Positions 33,471-42,809 of a stretch of 64,000 nt of DNA are shown here, one piece after another. The position numbers and the translations under genes are program-made. The notes under the pieces are model-generated. The model searched no databases. It saw nothing but the letters and a program-made list of their open reading frames with translations, and was not told where the DNA came from. The first letter of the stretch is position 1. Every line of letters starts with the position of its first letter. Source of the DNA: Pseudomonas fluorescens (lineage in GTDB: Bacteria > Pseudomonadota > Gammaproteobacteria > Pseudomonadales > Pseudomonadaceae); the NCBI RefSeq assembly GCF_005938625.1, contig NZ_VCNJ01000010.1, positions 1 through 64,000 of the forward strand. The letters are read 5' to 3'.

Positions 33471-33559
33471 TGTGGGAGCGAGCTTGCTCGCGAAAGCGGC
33501 GTGTCATTCAAAGTATTTATAACTGACCCGACGCCTTCGCGAGCAAGCTCGCTCCCACA
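33471..33559. repeat. REPIN
   Basis: Perfect 24-base arms (33471-33494, 33536-33559) of the GAGCGAGCTTGCTCGC class. The loop is nearly the same as that of the REPIN at 34320-34409 (shared GTCATTC-AAGTATTTAT), so the two, which flank the DUF6124-like gene and its leader, are duplicates. Confidence 0.92.
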
Positions 33560-33569
33560 GGGAATGGGT

Positions 33570-33930
33570 TCAGGCCGGTGGCTCGAGGTTATCCAGCACC
33601 CGGTTCACTGCCAGCTCACCGAGCATGATCAACTGCGCAACCCCCCAACAACGCCCGGCGCTGCGGCGCGGGCAACAGGTTGGCGACGTCCTGGGCGATG
33701 GTCTTGGCCGAGGCGAGTGTTTCGCTGGCGTCGGTCAGCAGTTCTTCGTTTTTGGTGTCGGCGGTCACGGCATACATGCCACGGGTTCTGCGTGGGGGTG
33801 GCGTGGAGCCGGGTGGAAGGAGGTAATGGTCGAGCGCGCGGTCGGCGGCTTCGTGGAGTTTTCGGGAATCGATGGATTCGTAGGGGGATGTGGGGTCGAT
33901 GTCTGGCGGGTTGGGTGTGACTTTGAACAT
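33570..33930 (-). pseudogene. DUF6124-type small gene with a +1 frameshift
   Basis: The frame starts MFKVTPNPPDIDPTSPYESI at 33930 with AGGAG upstream and follows a pseudomonad family (DUF6124/DUF3077-like, about 120 residues) to LPAPQRRALLG. There a run of six G (minus strand; 33640-33645 region) appears where five would restore AQLIMLGELAVNRVLDNLEP and a stop at 33570-33572. As read, the protein ends early with GCAVDHAR. Either a real phase-variable or inactivating slip or a sequencing error in the homopolymer. The function of the family is unknown. Confidence 0.75.
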
Positions 33931-33959
33931 GGTGAATCTCCTTTTTAGAGCCGGGATCA

Positions 33960-34275
33960 CCACGTCCTGTCGCTAAACAGGATGGGTGGCGACCGTATGC
34001 AGGTTAGCGAACCGGTAAAAAGGCAACCCGGTAGACCCGAAGGTCTCCCGCATACAGCCGCCATAGCGAAGTGCAGACGATAGCCTGCAACGAAGCATGG
34101 AGCGCTGATGCACTTTTTTTGGTCCGAGTCGCTAAACCCGATCGCTGAGTTTTCAGCGACCACCAAACGATAGAGACGGGACCACAAGCGCACAAGCCGG
34201 CGGATTCTGGCGTAGCTGTAGGCAAAGGCGCAAGGTTGCGTAGCCTGAAAGAGTGTCTGAGGGTGTTGCTTAAAC
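33960..34275 (-). other. long structured leader upstream of the DUF6124-type gene
   Basis: This stretch holds no supported gene. It contains several inverted repeats: CGCTGAGTTTTCAGCG at 34143-34158, and GTCGCTAAAC-type repeats at 33967 and 34129. A block at about 34192-34245 (minus strand: GGCTAC...GCCTACA...CAGAATC-CGCCGGCTTGT) recurs in diverged form at 44.2 kb, upstream of another small minus-strand gene. A structured 5' RNA or a promoter module is possible. Confidence 0.4.
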
Positions 34276-34319
34276 GGCGATGTTTAAACCACCGACAACT
34301 CAAGGTTCACACCTCCCCC

Positions 34320-34409
34320 TGTGGGAGCGAGCTTGCTCGCGAAAGCGGTGAGTCATTCGAAGTATTTATCGACTGATACGACGCCTTCGCGAGCAAGCTC
34401 GCTCCCACA
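34320..34409. repeat. REPIN
   Basis: Perfect 24-base arms (34320-34343 and 34386-34409), GAGCGAGCTTGCTCGC class; the loop matches that of the REPIN at 33471. It lies downstream of the LysR gene stop at 34446. Confidence 0.92.
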
Positions 34410-34445
34410 GGGGATCAGTGCTGTATTTGAGATTTGCGCAGGGAT

Positions 34446-35375
34446 TCAGCTAGCCGGAATATCCAGCGGCGCCGCCATGAACTGGCTGATTCGCGCGCGC
34501 AACCATTTCTCCGCCGGATCGTTGTCATGCACCCCGCTCCAGGCCATCGACAGTTGCGCCGCATCGATCGGGAACGGTGGATCTTCGGCGCGCAGCGCAC
34601 ACCCTTCAACCAGCGCGCAGGCCGCGTAATCCGGCACGGTGGCGATCATCTCGGTGCCGGCGAGCAAGGCGCGCAAGCCGCTGAATTGCGGCACGCCCAA
34701 CACCACGCGGCGCGTACGGCCGACCTTGGCCAGGTCCATGTCGATATTGCCGCTCAGGTCGCCCGAAAACGACACCATCGCGTGCGGGCGCTCGCAGTAT
34801 TCATCCAGCGTCAGCGGCCCCGGACGGTCGTCGCCGCGCAGAACCTTGCAGGGAATATCGCGCAGTTTTTTGCGCTTGGCGTTGGCCGGCAATTCAGTGG
34901 TGTAACTGACGCCTACGGAGATTTCCCCCGATGCCAACAGCGCCGGCATCAACAGGTAATTGGCGCGGCGCACCACCACGACAATCCCCGGCGCCTCTTG
35001 CTGAAGCTGGCGCAGCAACGGCGGAAACAGGCCGAATTCGGCGTCGTCCGACAGGCCAATACGAAACACGTCGCAACTGCTCGCCGGTTCGAACTCCTTG
35101 GCCCGACTGACCGCGCCAGAGATGACGTCCATCGCCGGTTGCAGCTCTTTGAGAATCGCCAGCGCCCGCGCGGTCGGCTCCATGCCGCGACCGTTGCGCA
35201 GCAGTAACGGATCGTCGAACAGATCGCGCAAACGACCCAACGCAGCGCTGACGGCCGGCTGGCCCATGAACAGTTTTTCAGCGACGCGGGTCAGGTTCTT
35301 CTCGAACATCAGCGCTTCGAAAATCACCAACAGGTTCATGTCGACGCGACGCAGATCGTTACGGTTCATGGGCAT
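34446..35375 (-). CDS. LysR-family transcriptional regulator
   Basis: A 309-residue LysR protein of the NodD/PcpR-like branch: VDMNLLVIFEALMFEKNLTR, then KLFMGQPAVSAALGRLRDLF and DDPLLLRNGRGMEPT. The effector domain follows residue 95. AAAGGA precedes the ATG at 35375. It lies 48 bases downstream of, and in the same direction as, the MBL hydrolase gene, so the two may be co-transcribed, an uncommon layout for a LysR and its target. Confidence 0.9.
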   Translation of the reverse strand: MPMNRNDLRRVDMNLLVIFEALMFEKNLTRVAEKLFMGQPAVSAALGRLRDLFDDPLLLRNGRGMEPTARALAILKELQPAMDVISGAVSRAKEFEPASSCDVFRIGLSDDAEFGLFPPLLRQLQQEAPGIVVVVRRANYLLMPALLASGEISVGVSYTTELPANAKRKKLRDIPCKVLRGDDRPGPLTLDEYCERPHAMVSFSGDLSGNIDMDLAKVGRTRRVVLGVPQFSGLRALLAGTEMIATVPDYAACALVEGCALRAEDPPFPIDAAQLSMAWSGVHDNDPAEKWLRARISQFMAAPLDIPAS

Positions 35376-35423
35376 GTTTTCCTTTTCGGTGTAGGCCGTT
35401 TTTGCGGGTGGGCGCTGCGCACT

Positions 35424-36404
35424 TTACTCGATTAACGGCACCTTGGCCGCGCGCTTGTACGGACCGTATTCCACGGGCACCCACTGAAAGTGTTTGCCTT
35501 GCGCGGTGATGTGACCGATGCCCGGAAACGGCAGGTGCGCCGCCGTCACCCACGTCTTGCTCGCCACCGCCGCACTGAAGACTGCCTGACGAGCGTTGAT
35601 CGCTTGCGCACTGTTGACATCAAAGCCAATTGACACTCGCGGATGCTCAAACTGTACAGCCAGGTTATGCACCAGATCCCCCATGAAGACGATGCTCTGG
35701 TTCTGCGAGGTGAATCGGTAGGTGGTGCTGCCCGGCGTATGTCCGGCTTCGAGTGTCGCTTCGACTAATCCCGGCAATGGCGACTGGTCAGCGGCGAATG
35801 TCTTGAAACGCCCGGCGTCGACGTAGGGCGCGGTGGAGTCCTGGGCAATCTTGAAAAATTCTCTGGCGCCGGCGGGAGCTTTGGCCAGCGCGGCCGGATC
35901 GAGCCAGTAGTCTGCTTCCGCCTTGGCGGCATACACCGAGGCATGGGTGAACAACGCTTGTTTCTGTGCATCGACCAGACCACAGACATGATCAAGGTGC
36001 AGGTGCGTCAGCAAGATCGTATCGACCTGCTCTGGCTGGTAGCCGGCCGCCCGCATATTCCCCAGAAGCTGTCCGGCGGTGGCGCCAATGCATTGCCCGG
36101 CACCGCTATCGACCAGAATCAGTTGCTTGCCGGTATTGACCAAGAAAGCATTGAACGCCGTCTGTACCCCCGGAGTTTCAATCGAACGGCGTGCCAGCAG
36201 CGCACGAATTTGGGACTGACTCATGCCCTGCAACAGCTTCGGCGACAGGTCGTTGTACCCATCGAACAATGCGGTGACCTCGTAATCTCCCAAGGCCAGG
36301 CGGAAATAGCCGGGCGCCTGAGTGCCCTGCTGTGGTGCCTGTGCCATGGCGCTGGACGTTACCAGCGCGAACGTCAGCGCCGCCGCTGCTTTGGAAATGC
36401 CTTT
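35424..36404 (-). CDS. exported metallo-beta-lactamase-fold hydrolase
   Basis: A 326-residue protein; signal peptide ends at SSAMAQAPQ. The metal motif HxHxDH is THLHLDHVCG, the second ligand GHTPGSTTY, the Asp ligand in VFMGDLVHN and a final His in TAAHLPFPGIGH. Subgroup resembles lactonase/quorum-quenching or methyl-parathion-type hydrolases of the periplasm. Start at 36404 with GGGGGA upstream; a longer frame adds no signal. The natural substrate is not evident. Confidence 0.87.
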   Translation of the reverse strand, partial: KGISKAAAALTFALVTSSAMAQAPQQGTQAPGYFRLALGDYEVTALFDGYNDLSPKLLQGMSQSQIRALLARRSIETPGVQTAFNAFLVNTGKQLILVDSGAGQCIGATAGQLLGNMRAAGYQPEQVDTILLTHLHLDHVCGLVDAQKQALFTHASVYAAKAEADYWLDPAALAKAPAGAREFFKIAQDSTAPYVDAGRFKTFAADQSPLPGLVEATLEAGHTPGSTTYRFTSQNQSIVFMGDLVHNLAVQFEHPRVSIGFDVNSAQAINARQAVFSAAVASKTWVTAAHLPFPGIGHITAQGKHFQWVPVEYGPYKRAAKVPLIE

Positions 36405-36625
36405 CATTTGATTCCCCCTGGACCTGCCGATTGCGACGCCCCAACGGCTCGCCACGCTTGCAGTCATCGTGCCGCAAACAGCGGGGCGCAGACTTGCAGG
36501 GATGTGCTGAGTTCAGGTCAATGCGCTGGAATTAACAACGATTAACTCGTCAGTTCCCGGCCCTCGCCCAACAATGAAGTCCTCTGCGCAGCGTTGTTTT
36601 TTTGACCTGAGGGGATGCGCCGACC

Positions 36626-37087
36626 GTGCATTCCCCATCGACACGGACTTTGGCCATGGCTCATTTACAGCACAGCGTCGCCCTCGCCCCTGCCAGCGAA
36701 CCACGCAAGACCGGGATCGGCGGGCTAAGCCCGCAGCGCGAACGACAGGTCAAACAGCTGATCCTCGAACGTCTGGGCGAAAGCCTCGAGGTCACCGAAC
36801 TGGCCCGCGCCTGTTCGCTGTCACGCAGCCATTTTTCCCGCGCCTTCAAATGCAGCACCGGGTTGTCGCCACAAGACTGGATTCGCACCCAGCGCATCGC
36901 GCGGGCCAAGCTGCTGATCCAGCACACGGACCTGAGCCTGACGCAAATCAGCCTCGAATGCGGATTCTGCGATCAGGCGCACTTTTGTCATATGTTCACC
37001 CGCAGCGAAGGCATCAATCCGTTTGCCTGGCGCTGCCAGATCACGAGAGAACCGAGGACTCACCGTTCCCAGCACGCCGTGTTTTGA
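36626..37087 (+). CDS. AraC-family HTH regulator (short)
   Basis: A 153-residue protein that consists mainly of the AraC/XylS DNA-binding domain: two HTHs, LEVTELARACSLSRSHFSRA and LSLTQISLECGFCDQAHFCH, ending in the PFAWR motif. The N-terminal sensing domain is absent, as in short 'orphan' AraC proteins. The GTG at 36626 is taken; an ATG at 36656 is possible. It diverges from the MBL hydrolase gene, so that operon could be its target. Confidence 0.85.
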   Translation: MHSPSTRTLAMAHLQHSVALAPASEPRKTGIGGLSPQRERQVKQLILERLGESLEVTELARACSLSRSHFSRAFKCSTGLSPQDWIRTQRIARAKLLIQHTDLSLTQISLECGFCDQAHFCHMFTRSEGINPFAWRCQITREPRTHRSQHAVF

Positions 37088-37212
37088 TCGCGGCCCCCGT
37101 TGCACTGAGGCTCAAACCTGAGGATTATGCCGGAACACCCCGGATTAGAAGGCCTGCGCACGCACCTGGCCCTACTCCGCTCTGTCCCTCGCAGCACCGC
37201 AGGAGTGAGCTG

Positions 37213-40119
37213 TTGAGTCTTTCCCCGAATCAGGCCCTCGGCTTTGGCCCCTATCGGATTCATCCCGGACAACGGCGGGTGCTCGAAGGTGAGCAGCCGT
37301 TGCGCCTTGGTCGACGGGCGATGGACATCCTCCTGATTCTGCTGGCCCATGCCGGCGAAGTGGTGAGCAAGCAACAATTGATGGCCGGGGTCTGGCCGGA
37401 CACTGTCGTTGAAGACATCAACCTGCGCGTACACATGGCGGCGTTGCGCAAGGCGCTCGGTGACGGTCAGGCCGGCCAGCGCTACATCATCACCGTGGCG
37501 CAACGCGGTTACAGTTTTGTCGCACCGGTATTAATGGAATCCATGGAGGAGCGCCCTGTGGGCAAGGCTGGCGGTCGGCACAATCTGCCCTTGCGGCGCA
37601 CGCGCATGATCGGTCGCCAGGCGCTCGTCGACAGCTTGATGACGCAGTTGCCGCGCCAGCGCTGCATCACTCTGGTCGGCCCCGGCGGGATCGGCAAGAC
37701 CACTGTGGCCTTGCGCGTGGCCGAGCAGTTGATCGGGCATTACCCCGATGGTATTCGGCTGGTGGACCTGGCACCGCTCAACGATCCCCGGTTGATTTAC
37801 TCGCATCTGGCCGCCCTGCTCGATCTGGCGTTACTCGAAGGTGATCCACTGGCAGCGCTGGTCAATGGTTTGCAACAGCGACAAATGCTGTTGCTGCTCG
37901 ACAACTGCGAACACCTGATCGATGCCGTCGCGGCACTCAGCGAAAGCATCCTGCGCGGGGCACCGAAGGTGCATATTCTCGCCACCAGCCGCGAGAGCCT
38001 GCGGGCCGAAGGCGAATGCGTGCAGCGTTTGGACTCCCTCGAATACCCGTCGATGAGCGCGACATTGAATCGTCAGCAAGCGCTGGATTATTCGGCGCTG
38101 CAACTGTTCATCGAACGGGCCACGGCCGCGCAGGAAAGCTTCGAACTGAGCGATACCCAATTGCCGCAAGCGATCGAGATCTGCCACCGACTCGACGGTA
38201 TTCCACTGGCGCTGGAACTGGCCGCAGCGCAGGTCGCCGAACTGGGTCTGGACGGTCTGTTGACTCAGTTACAGGGCCGCTTGCCACCGCTGGCAGCGGG
38301 CAATCAAAACAGTCTTGAGCGCCATCTCACCCTGCGCGCCACGCTGGATTGGAGTTTCAATCTGCTCGACCGCTGCGAGCAAACCTGCCTGCGCCGTTTG
38401 GGCGTGTTTCGCGGAGGGTTCACCCTGGAGTCAGCGGCGGCCGTGATCGTCGGCCAACAAATCGACCCCAGCATGGTGTTTGTGTCGATCAGCCAACTGG
38501 TGGCGAAATCCCTGCTCAGCGTCGAGGTCGGTGATGAAGAGGTGTTTTATCGCCTGCTCGACACGACCCGCCGTTATGCTCTGGAAAAACTCGATCACGC
38601 TGCCGAGTGCGAGGAAACCCGTGAACGCCATGCCGAACGTTGCCTCGCGTTGATGCAGCAGGCGCAAAACGATTGGGAAAACACGCCAACGCTATTGTGG
38701 ATCGAGCGTTACGCACGAGGGCTGGAAGATCTGCGAGCAGCGCTGGACTGGAGCCTGAACGGTGTCGGCCCGGGTGGTTTGGGGATTCGCCTGACGGCAG
38801 CGTCGGCACCCTTGTGGCAAGAGTTGTCGCTGCTCAAGGAGTACGGCGGCTATGTACGGCGGGCGCTGAGCCTGCTTGATGAACTCGGCGAACCCTGCCT
38901 GCGCCTGAAAGTTGCGCTGAAACTGGCTCTTGGCAGCGCCTGCTACCACACATGGGGCGGCACTGCAGAAACCATCGAAGCCTTCATCGATGCCCGCCGG
39001 TTAGCGCACGAAAACGAAGACGTCGCCGGGCAGTTACGCGCAGTGTCCGGGCACATGGCGGTCAACCTCAGCTGCGGCCACTACCGCATGGCGCTGGCAC
39101 AGAGCGAGCACTTCGACCGCCTCGGTCTGCACGGTGACCCACTGTTGTCACTCAGCACCCACCGTTTGCGGGTATTGGCCCTGCACTATGCCGGCGATCA
39201 GCCGCAGGCGCGCCTGCATGCCGAGCAAGTGTTGCAGTGCATGGCGCAGAGCGGTCACGTTAACCGCTTCACTCACGGCTTTGGCGTGCAATACGACCAG
39301 AGCGTCGCGTCACTGACGGTGCTGGCGCGTGTGCTCTGGATGCAGGGGCTGCCGGAGCAAGCGTGGCGCACGGCCCGGCAGGCGCTGGACATCGCCGTGC
39401 AGATCGACCATGGCACCTCTATTTGCTACACCCTGGCGCTGGCCAGCTGCCTGATCGCCCATTACAACGGCGATCAACAAAACGCCCGGGCGCTGTTACA
39501 GCTGTTGCTGGAGCAGTCGCAGAAGCATTCGGTGCTGCTGTTCAACACCTGGGCGCGGCACTATGCGCAGGTGCTCGATGCGTGCACCATCACGCACGTG
39601 CCGAAGGACAGTAGCGGGCTGATTCGGGAAATCATGGTCACGCTGGATTGCCGTTTTGTGGATGACGCGCTGGTTGAGCGGGCGTTGAGTGGTGATGCGG
39701 GGTGGAGCACAGCGGAAATCTTGCGGGCTCGGGCGGACACGCTATTGAATGGAGAGATGGTTTGTCTGGATGGGCCCCTTCGCGAGCAAGCTCGCTCCCA
39801 CATGGGTTCTGGGCCCACCCAAAATCTCTGTGGGAGCGAGCTTGCTCGCGAAGAGGTCCTCCTAAACACCACCAACATTCAGGAAGCCGAAGCACTCCTG
39901 CAACAATCCCTGACCACCGCCCGCACCCAAGGTGCGCTCGCCTGGGAACTGCGCAGTGCCACGTCACTGGCGCAACTCTGGCAGCGCCAATCGCGCTGCC
40001 AAGAGGCGCTGGATTTGCTCAGCCCGCTCTATCGACGCTTTACCGAGGGCTACGCGACTCCGGACCTGCGCAAGGTGCGCTTGCTGATCGACGATTTACG
40101 CGAGCACGTGCACGCCTGA
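37213..40119 (+). CDS. winged-helix/NTPase (ATPase-type) transcriptional regulator, carries an inserted REPIN
   Basis: A 968-residue regulator. Residues about 5-105 are an OmpR-type winged helix (LGFGPYRIHPGQRRVLEGEQ, VWPDTVVEDINLRVHMAALR). An NB-ARC-like NTPase follows with Walker A VGPGGIGKTTVAL near 155, Walker B MLLLLDNCEHL and a sensor LATSRESLRAEGE. The C-terminal 500 residues are helical/TPR. The start is TTG at 37213, seven bases after AGGAG; the frame is open further upstream but overlaps the AraC gene. Near residue 855 the protein reads PLREQARSHMGSG and LCGSELAREEV, which is a translated REPIN. It converges on a paralogue and overlaps it by 24 bases. Confidence 0.87.
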   Translation: MSLSPNQALGFGPYRIHPGQRRVLEGEQPLRLGRRAMDILLILLAHAGEVVSKQQLMAGVWPDTVVEDINLRVHMAALRKALGDGQAGQRYIITVAQRGYSFVAPVLMESMEERPVGKAGGRHNLPLRRTRMIGRQALVDSLMTQLPRQRCITLVGPGGIGKTTVALRVAEQLIGHYPDGIRLVDLAPLNDPRLIYSHLAALLDLALLEGDPLAALVNGLQQRQMLLLLDNCEHLIDAVAALSESILRGAPKVHILATSRESLRAEGECVQRLDSLEYPSMSATLNRQQALDYSALQLFIERATAAQESFELSDTQLPQAIEICHRLDGIPLALELAAAQVAELGLDGLLTQLQGRLPPLAAGNQNSLERHLTLRATLDWSFNLLDRCEQTCLRRLGVFRGGFTLESAAAVIVGQQIDPSMVFVSISQLVAKSLLSVEVGDEEVFYRLLDTTRRYALEKLDHAAECEETRERHAERCLALMQQAQNDWENTPTLLWIERYARGLEDLRAALDWSLNGVGPGGLGIRLTAASAPLWQELSLLKEYGGYVRRALSLLDELGEPCLRLKVALKLALGSACYHTWGGTAETIEAFIDARRLAHENEDVAGQLRAVSGHMAVNLSCGHYRMALAQSEHFDRLGLHGDPLLSLSTHRLRVLALHYAGDQPQARLHAEQVLQCMAQSGHVNRFTHGFGVQYDQSVASLTVLARVLWMQGLPEQAWRTARQALDIAVQIDHGTSICYTLALASCLIAHYNGDQQNARALLQLLLEQSQKHSVLLFNTWARHYAQVLDACTITHVPKDSSGLIREIMVTLDCRFVDDALVERALSGDAGWSTAEILRARADTLLNGEMVCLDGPLREQARSHMGSGPTQNLCGSELAREEVLLNTTNIQEAEALLQQSLTTARTQGALAWELRSATSLAQLWQRQSRCQEALDLLSPLYRRFTEGYATPDLRKVRLLIDDLREHVHA
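39779..39852. repeat. REPIN inside a coding sequence
   Basis: Perfect 24-base arms, 39779-39802 and 39829-39852, of the GAGCGAGCTTGCTCGC class with a 26-base loop. The pair lies entirely within the NTPase-regulator gene and adds no stop codon or frameshift. Confidence 0.95.
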
Positions 40120-41553
40120 GGCCTGGCGAGTCCGGTTGAGGTATCGCGCATGCCGACGCTCCAGATCAATCCCTTCACCACTGCGCTCAAGTTGCTCGCG
40201 AGCATGGCAGCGGATGATATTGAGCATCCGGTATCGGCCTGAAGTGCCACCCCGTTCCACCGTCAACAATGACTTGCGCACCAGCCCTTCGATGATCGCG
40301 GCAAGCCGCGGTACAGCCAGTTGCGGACAGCTGATCACCGCCAGCGCCGCCTCCAGCGTAAATGCCATTTTGAATACCGATAAGCGCTGCAGCACGATTT
40401 GTTCCTGCTCACTCAAGCGCTGATAGCTCCAGTCGAGGGCCGCCTGCATGGATTGGTGCCGCGGCACAGCCGTGCGCCGGCCATGGCTGAGCACTTGCAG
40501 ACTGTTGGCTATTTGCGCCTGCAAGCCGACCAGTGCCAGTGCATCGATCTGCGCCGCCGCCAGTTCGATCGCCAGCGGTAAACCGTCGAGTTGGCGACAG
40601 ATATCGAGGACGGTTTTGACGTCCTGCTCACGCAAGCGGAAATCATGCTGTCGCGCCCGAGCACGGCTGACGAACAACTGCACCGCAGAATGGCCCATGG
40701 CTTCAGTGATGCAATCGCCTGACGAGCGTTTCGGCAGGGTCAGCGGTGGCACGTACTGAAGGGTTTCCAGACTGACCTGCAAGGCTTCGCGGCTGGTGGC
40801 GAGAATCGACAGTCGGGGAGCGGCTTCGAGCAGCGTTTCGACCACTGCTCGGCAGGCAACGCGACGGTGATCAACGTTATCCAGCAGCAGCAACGCATGG
40901 CGAGTCGACAGTCCGGGCAAATCGCTTTCGAGGGTGCCCAGCACCTGATCGAGCAGCGGTGTGTCGTCGTCGACCAAGCTCAGATCAATCTGCCACACGC
41001 CGTCTCGGTAGTATTGCAACAGCAGCTCCGCGACCCGCAACGCGACAGTGGATTTACCCACACCCGCCGCGCCCGTGACGGTCATCAGCCGACACAGCGG
41101 CATTTGCCGCACCAGCCCGCCAACCAGCGAATCGCGGCCGGCGACCGGGGTCAGTCGCGCAGGCAGATTATGCTGGGGGGTTTGCAGGCCCTCGAAGACC
41201 ACTTGCGCGGCACTGTCGCAACGGACCGGGGCAATAAAACTGTAACCGCATTGGGGCACGTTAACGATGTAACGCTGACCGTTTTCGCCATCACCCAAGG
41301 CCCGCCGGAGCGCGGCGATGTGTACACGCAGGTTGATCTCCTCAACCACCGACGTCGGCCACACCAGAGCGATCAACTGCTCCTTTTTGACCACTCGACC
41401 GGCACGCTCGACCAGCACCTGCAAGATGTCCAGCGCACGCCCACCCATGCGCAATGGCCGATCTCCGTCGAGTATCAGCCGCTGGCGCAGGTGGAATGCG
41501 TAAGGGCCGAAATGCAGCACCGACGCAGTGTTCAAATCAATGAGACTATTCAT
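40096..41553 (-). CDS. winged-helix/NTPase regulator, short paralogue
   Basis: A 485-residue paralogue of the preceding regulator. It has the same winged helix (LHFGPYAFHLRQRLILDGDR, LVWPTSVVEEINLRVHIAAL) and NTPase (Walker A VTGAAGVGKSTVALRVA, Walker B HALLLLDNVDH, ILATSREALQVSLE), but it stops after the ATPase helical part and lacks the roughly 480-residue TPR end. It ends HARYLNRTRQASG. Whether it is a natural short form or a truncated gene is unclear; no remnant of a TPR part follows, because the neighbouring gene occupies the space on the other strand. Confidence 0.85.
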   Translation of the reverse strand: MNSLIDLNTASVLHFGPYAFHLRQRLILDGDRPLRMGGRALDILQVLVERAGRVVKKEQLIALVWPTSVVEEINLRVHIAALRRALGDGENGQRYIVNVPQCGYSFIAPVRCDSAAQVVFEGLQTPQHNLPARLTPVAGRDSLVGGLVRQMPLCRLMTVTGAAGVGKSTVALRVAELLLQYYRDGVWQIDLSLVDDDTPLLDQVLGTLESDLPGLSTRHALLLLDNVDHRRVACRAVVETLLEAAPRLSILATSREALQVSLETLQYVPPLTLPKRSSGDCITEAMGHSAVQLFVSRARARQHDFRLREQDVKTVLDICRQLDGLPLAIELAAAQIDALALVGLQAQIANSLQVLSHGRRTAVPRHQSMQAALDWSYQRLSEQEQIVLQRLSVFKMAFTLEAALAVISCPQLAVPRLAAIIEGLVRKSLLTVERGGTSGRYRMLNIIRCHAREQLERSGEGIDLERRHARYLNRTRQASGVHVLA

Positions 41554-41643
41554 GCCAACTATCTTGGCAGCCTCAGATGACGCGACAACCGCTACACGGG
41601 GCGCAGCACGGACATACGGGTGCGCCAGACGGACACAAGCGCT

Positions 41644-42594
41644 CTAGCTGAACTGTTCGCGGTACTGCACAGGGATCAGGCCGAGCTTTTCAGCAAACAG
41701 TGAACGCATATGCCGCACACTGCCGAAACCACTTTTGTAAGCCACGGTTTTAAGCGGAAGATCGCTGGTTTCCAGCAGATTGCGCGCGCAGTCGATGCGC
41801 GCACTTTGCAGAAACTCCATCGGCGTCATGTTGATGTCGCGCGTAAACACCCGCGCGAAGTGCCGCGCGCTCATGTTGGCAATGGACGCCATGCGCTCGA
41901 CCGTAAAGGCTTCATCGAGATGTTCCAGCACGTAACTCTGCGCGCGGGTGATCGGCGTTTCCTGCGGTGCCACGGCAGCCATCAGCGGACTGAACTGCGC
42001 CTGCCCGCCCTGCCGTTTCATCACCACCAGCAAGACTTTGGCCACATCCTGGGCGAGTTTCTTCCCGTGATCGCGGGCAATAACGGCTAGCGCCATATCG
42101 ATGCCGGCAGTGACTCCACCCGAGGTGATCAGGTTGCGATCCTCGACATAGATCTGGTCGGTCGTGACCTGGGCTTTCGGAAATCCCTTGATCAGGCGCT
42201 CGGTGTAGTTCCAATGCGTGGTCACACGGTAACCATCAAGCAATCCCGCGTGCCCCAGCACAAAGGCGCCGGTGCAGATCGAACCGTAATGATCGACGCG
42301 CTGAACAGCACCCTTGAGCCAAGCGAACAACGACGGAAATTGTTGGCTGTAGGCACCCGGACCGCCCGGCACCAACAGCAGATCATAATGTTCAGTGTTG
42401 TCGTCGATAGTCCTGTCGGCCTGCACCATCACACCATTGGAGGCACGCAGCGGGCCATCTTCGGTGCCAAGCGTGATCAGTTGATAATGCGCATCGGGTT
42501 TCAGGTAGCGATTGGCAACCGAAAAAACCTCCAATGGCCCGGCCATGTCGAGCAGGAGAAAGTCGGGGAACAGCACCATTGCCACGGTTTTCAT
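41644..42594 (-). CDS. GlxA-family (DJ-1/PfpI + AraC) regulator
   Basis: A 316-residue regulator: N-terminal DJ-1/PfpI-like domain (VAMVLFPDFLLLDMAGPLEV; nucleophile-elbow-like GSICTGAFVLGHAGLLDG) and C-terminal AraC HTH pair (FTVERMASIANMSARHFARV, LPLKTVAYKSGFGSVRHMRS). Such proteins commonly control amine or arginine/choline catabolism or stress genes. It diverges from pirin with about 215 bases between, so pirin may be a target. Confidence 0.9.
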   Translation of the reverse strand: MKTVAMVLFPDFLLLDMAGPLEVFSVANRYLKPDAHYQLITLGTEDGPLRASNGVMVQADRTIDDNTEHYDLLLVPGGPGAYSQQFPSLFAWLKGAVQRVDHYGSICTGAFVLGHAGLLDGYRVTTHWNYTERLIKGFPKAQVTTDQIYVEDRNLITSGGVTAGIDMALAVIARDHGKKLAQDVAKVLLVVMKRQGGQAQFSPLMAAVAPQETPITRAQSYVLEHLDEAFTVERMASIANMSARHFARVFTRDINMTPMEFLQSARIDCARNLLETSDLPLKTVAYKSGFGSVRHMRSLFAEKLGLIPVQYREQFS

Positions 42595-42809
42595 GGGCAG
42601 ACATCACTTCAATCAAAGAAACATGGAACAGGCCAGACATTATGGCCAAGTCAGACATCGCGGGCAGCAAGAGTTTGTGTGAAGGGCATCGCACAACTGT
42701 CAACCTGATCAGGACAGTCTTTCAATTTTCAGCCACTTTTTGCCTAATTCAGTAAACAGTAACCTTCTCCTCACTCGGACGAATTCACGTCCTGCAAGGA
42801 GATTTCATC

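Noticed and set aside
36574..37212. N-terminal extension of the NTPase regulator
   Set aside because: The frame is open but overlaps the AraC gene and encodes low-complexity Pro/Arg-rich sequence; TTG at 37213 has AGGAG at proper spacing and starts the winged helix.
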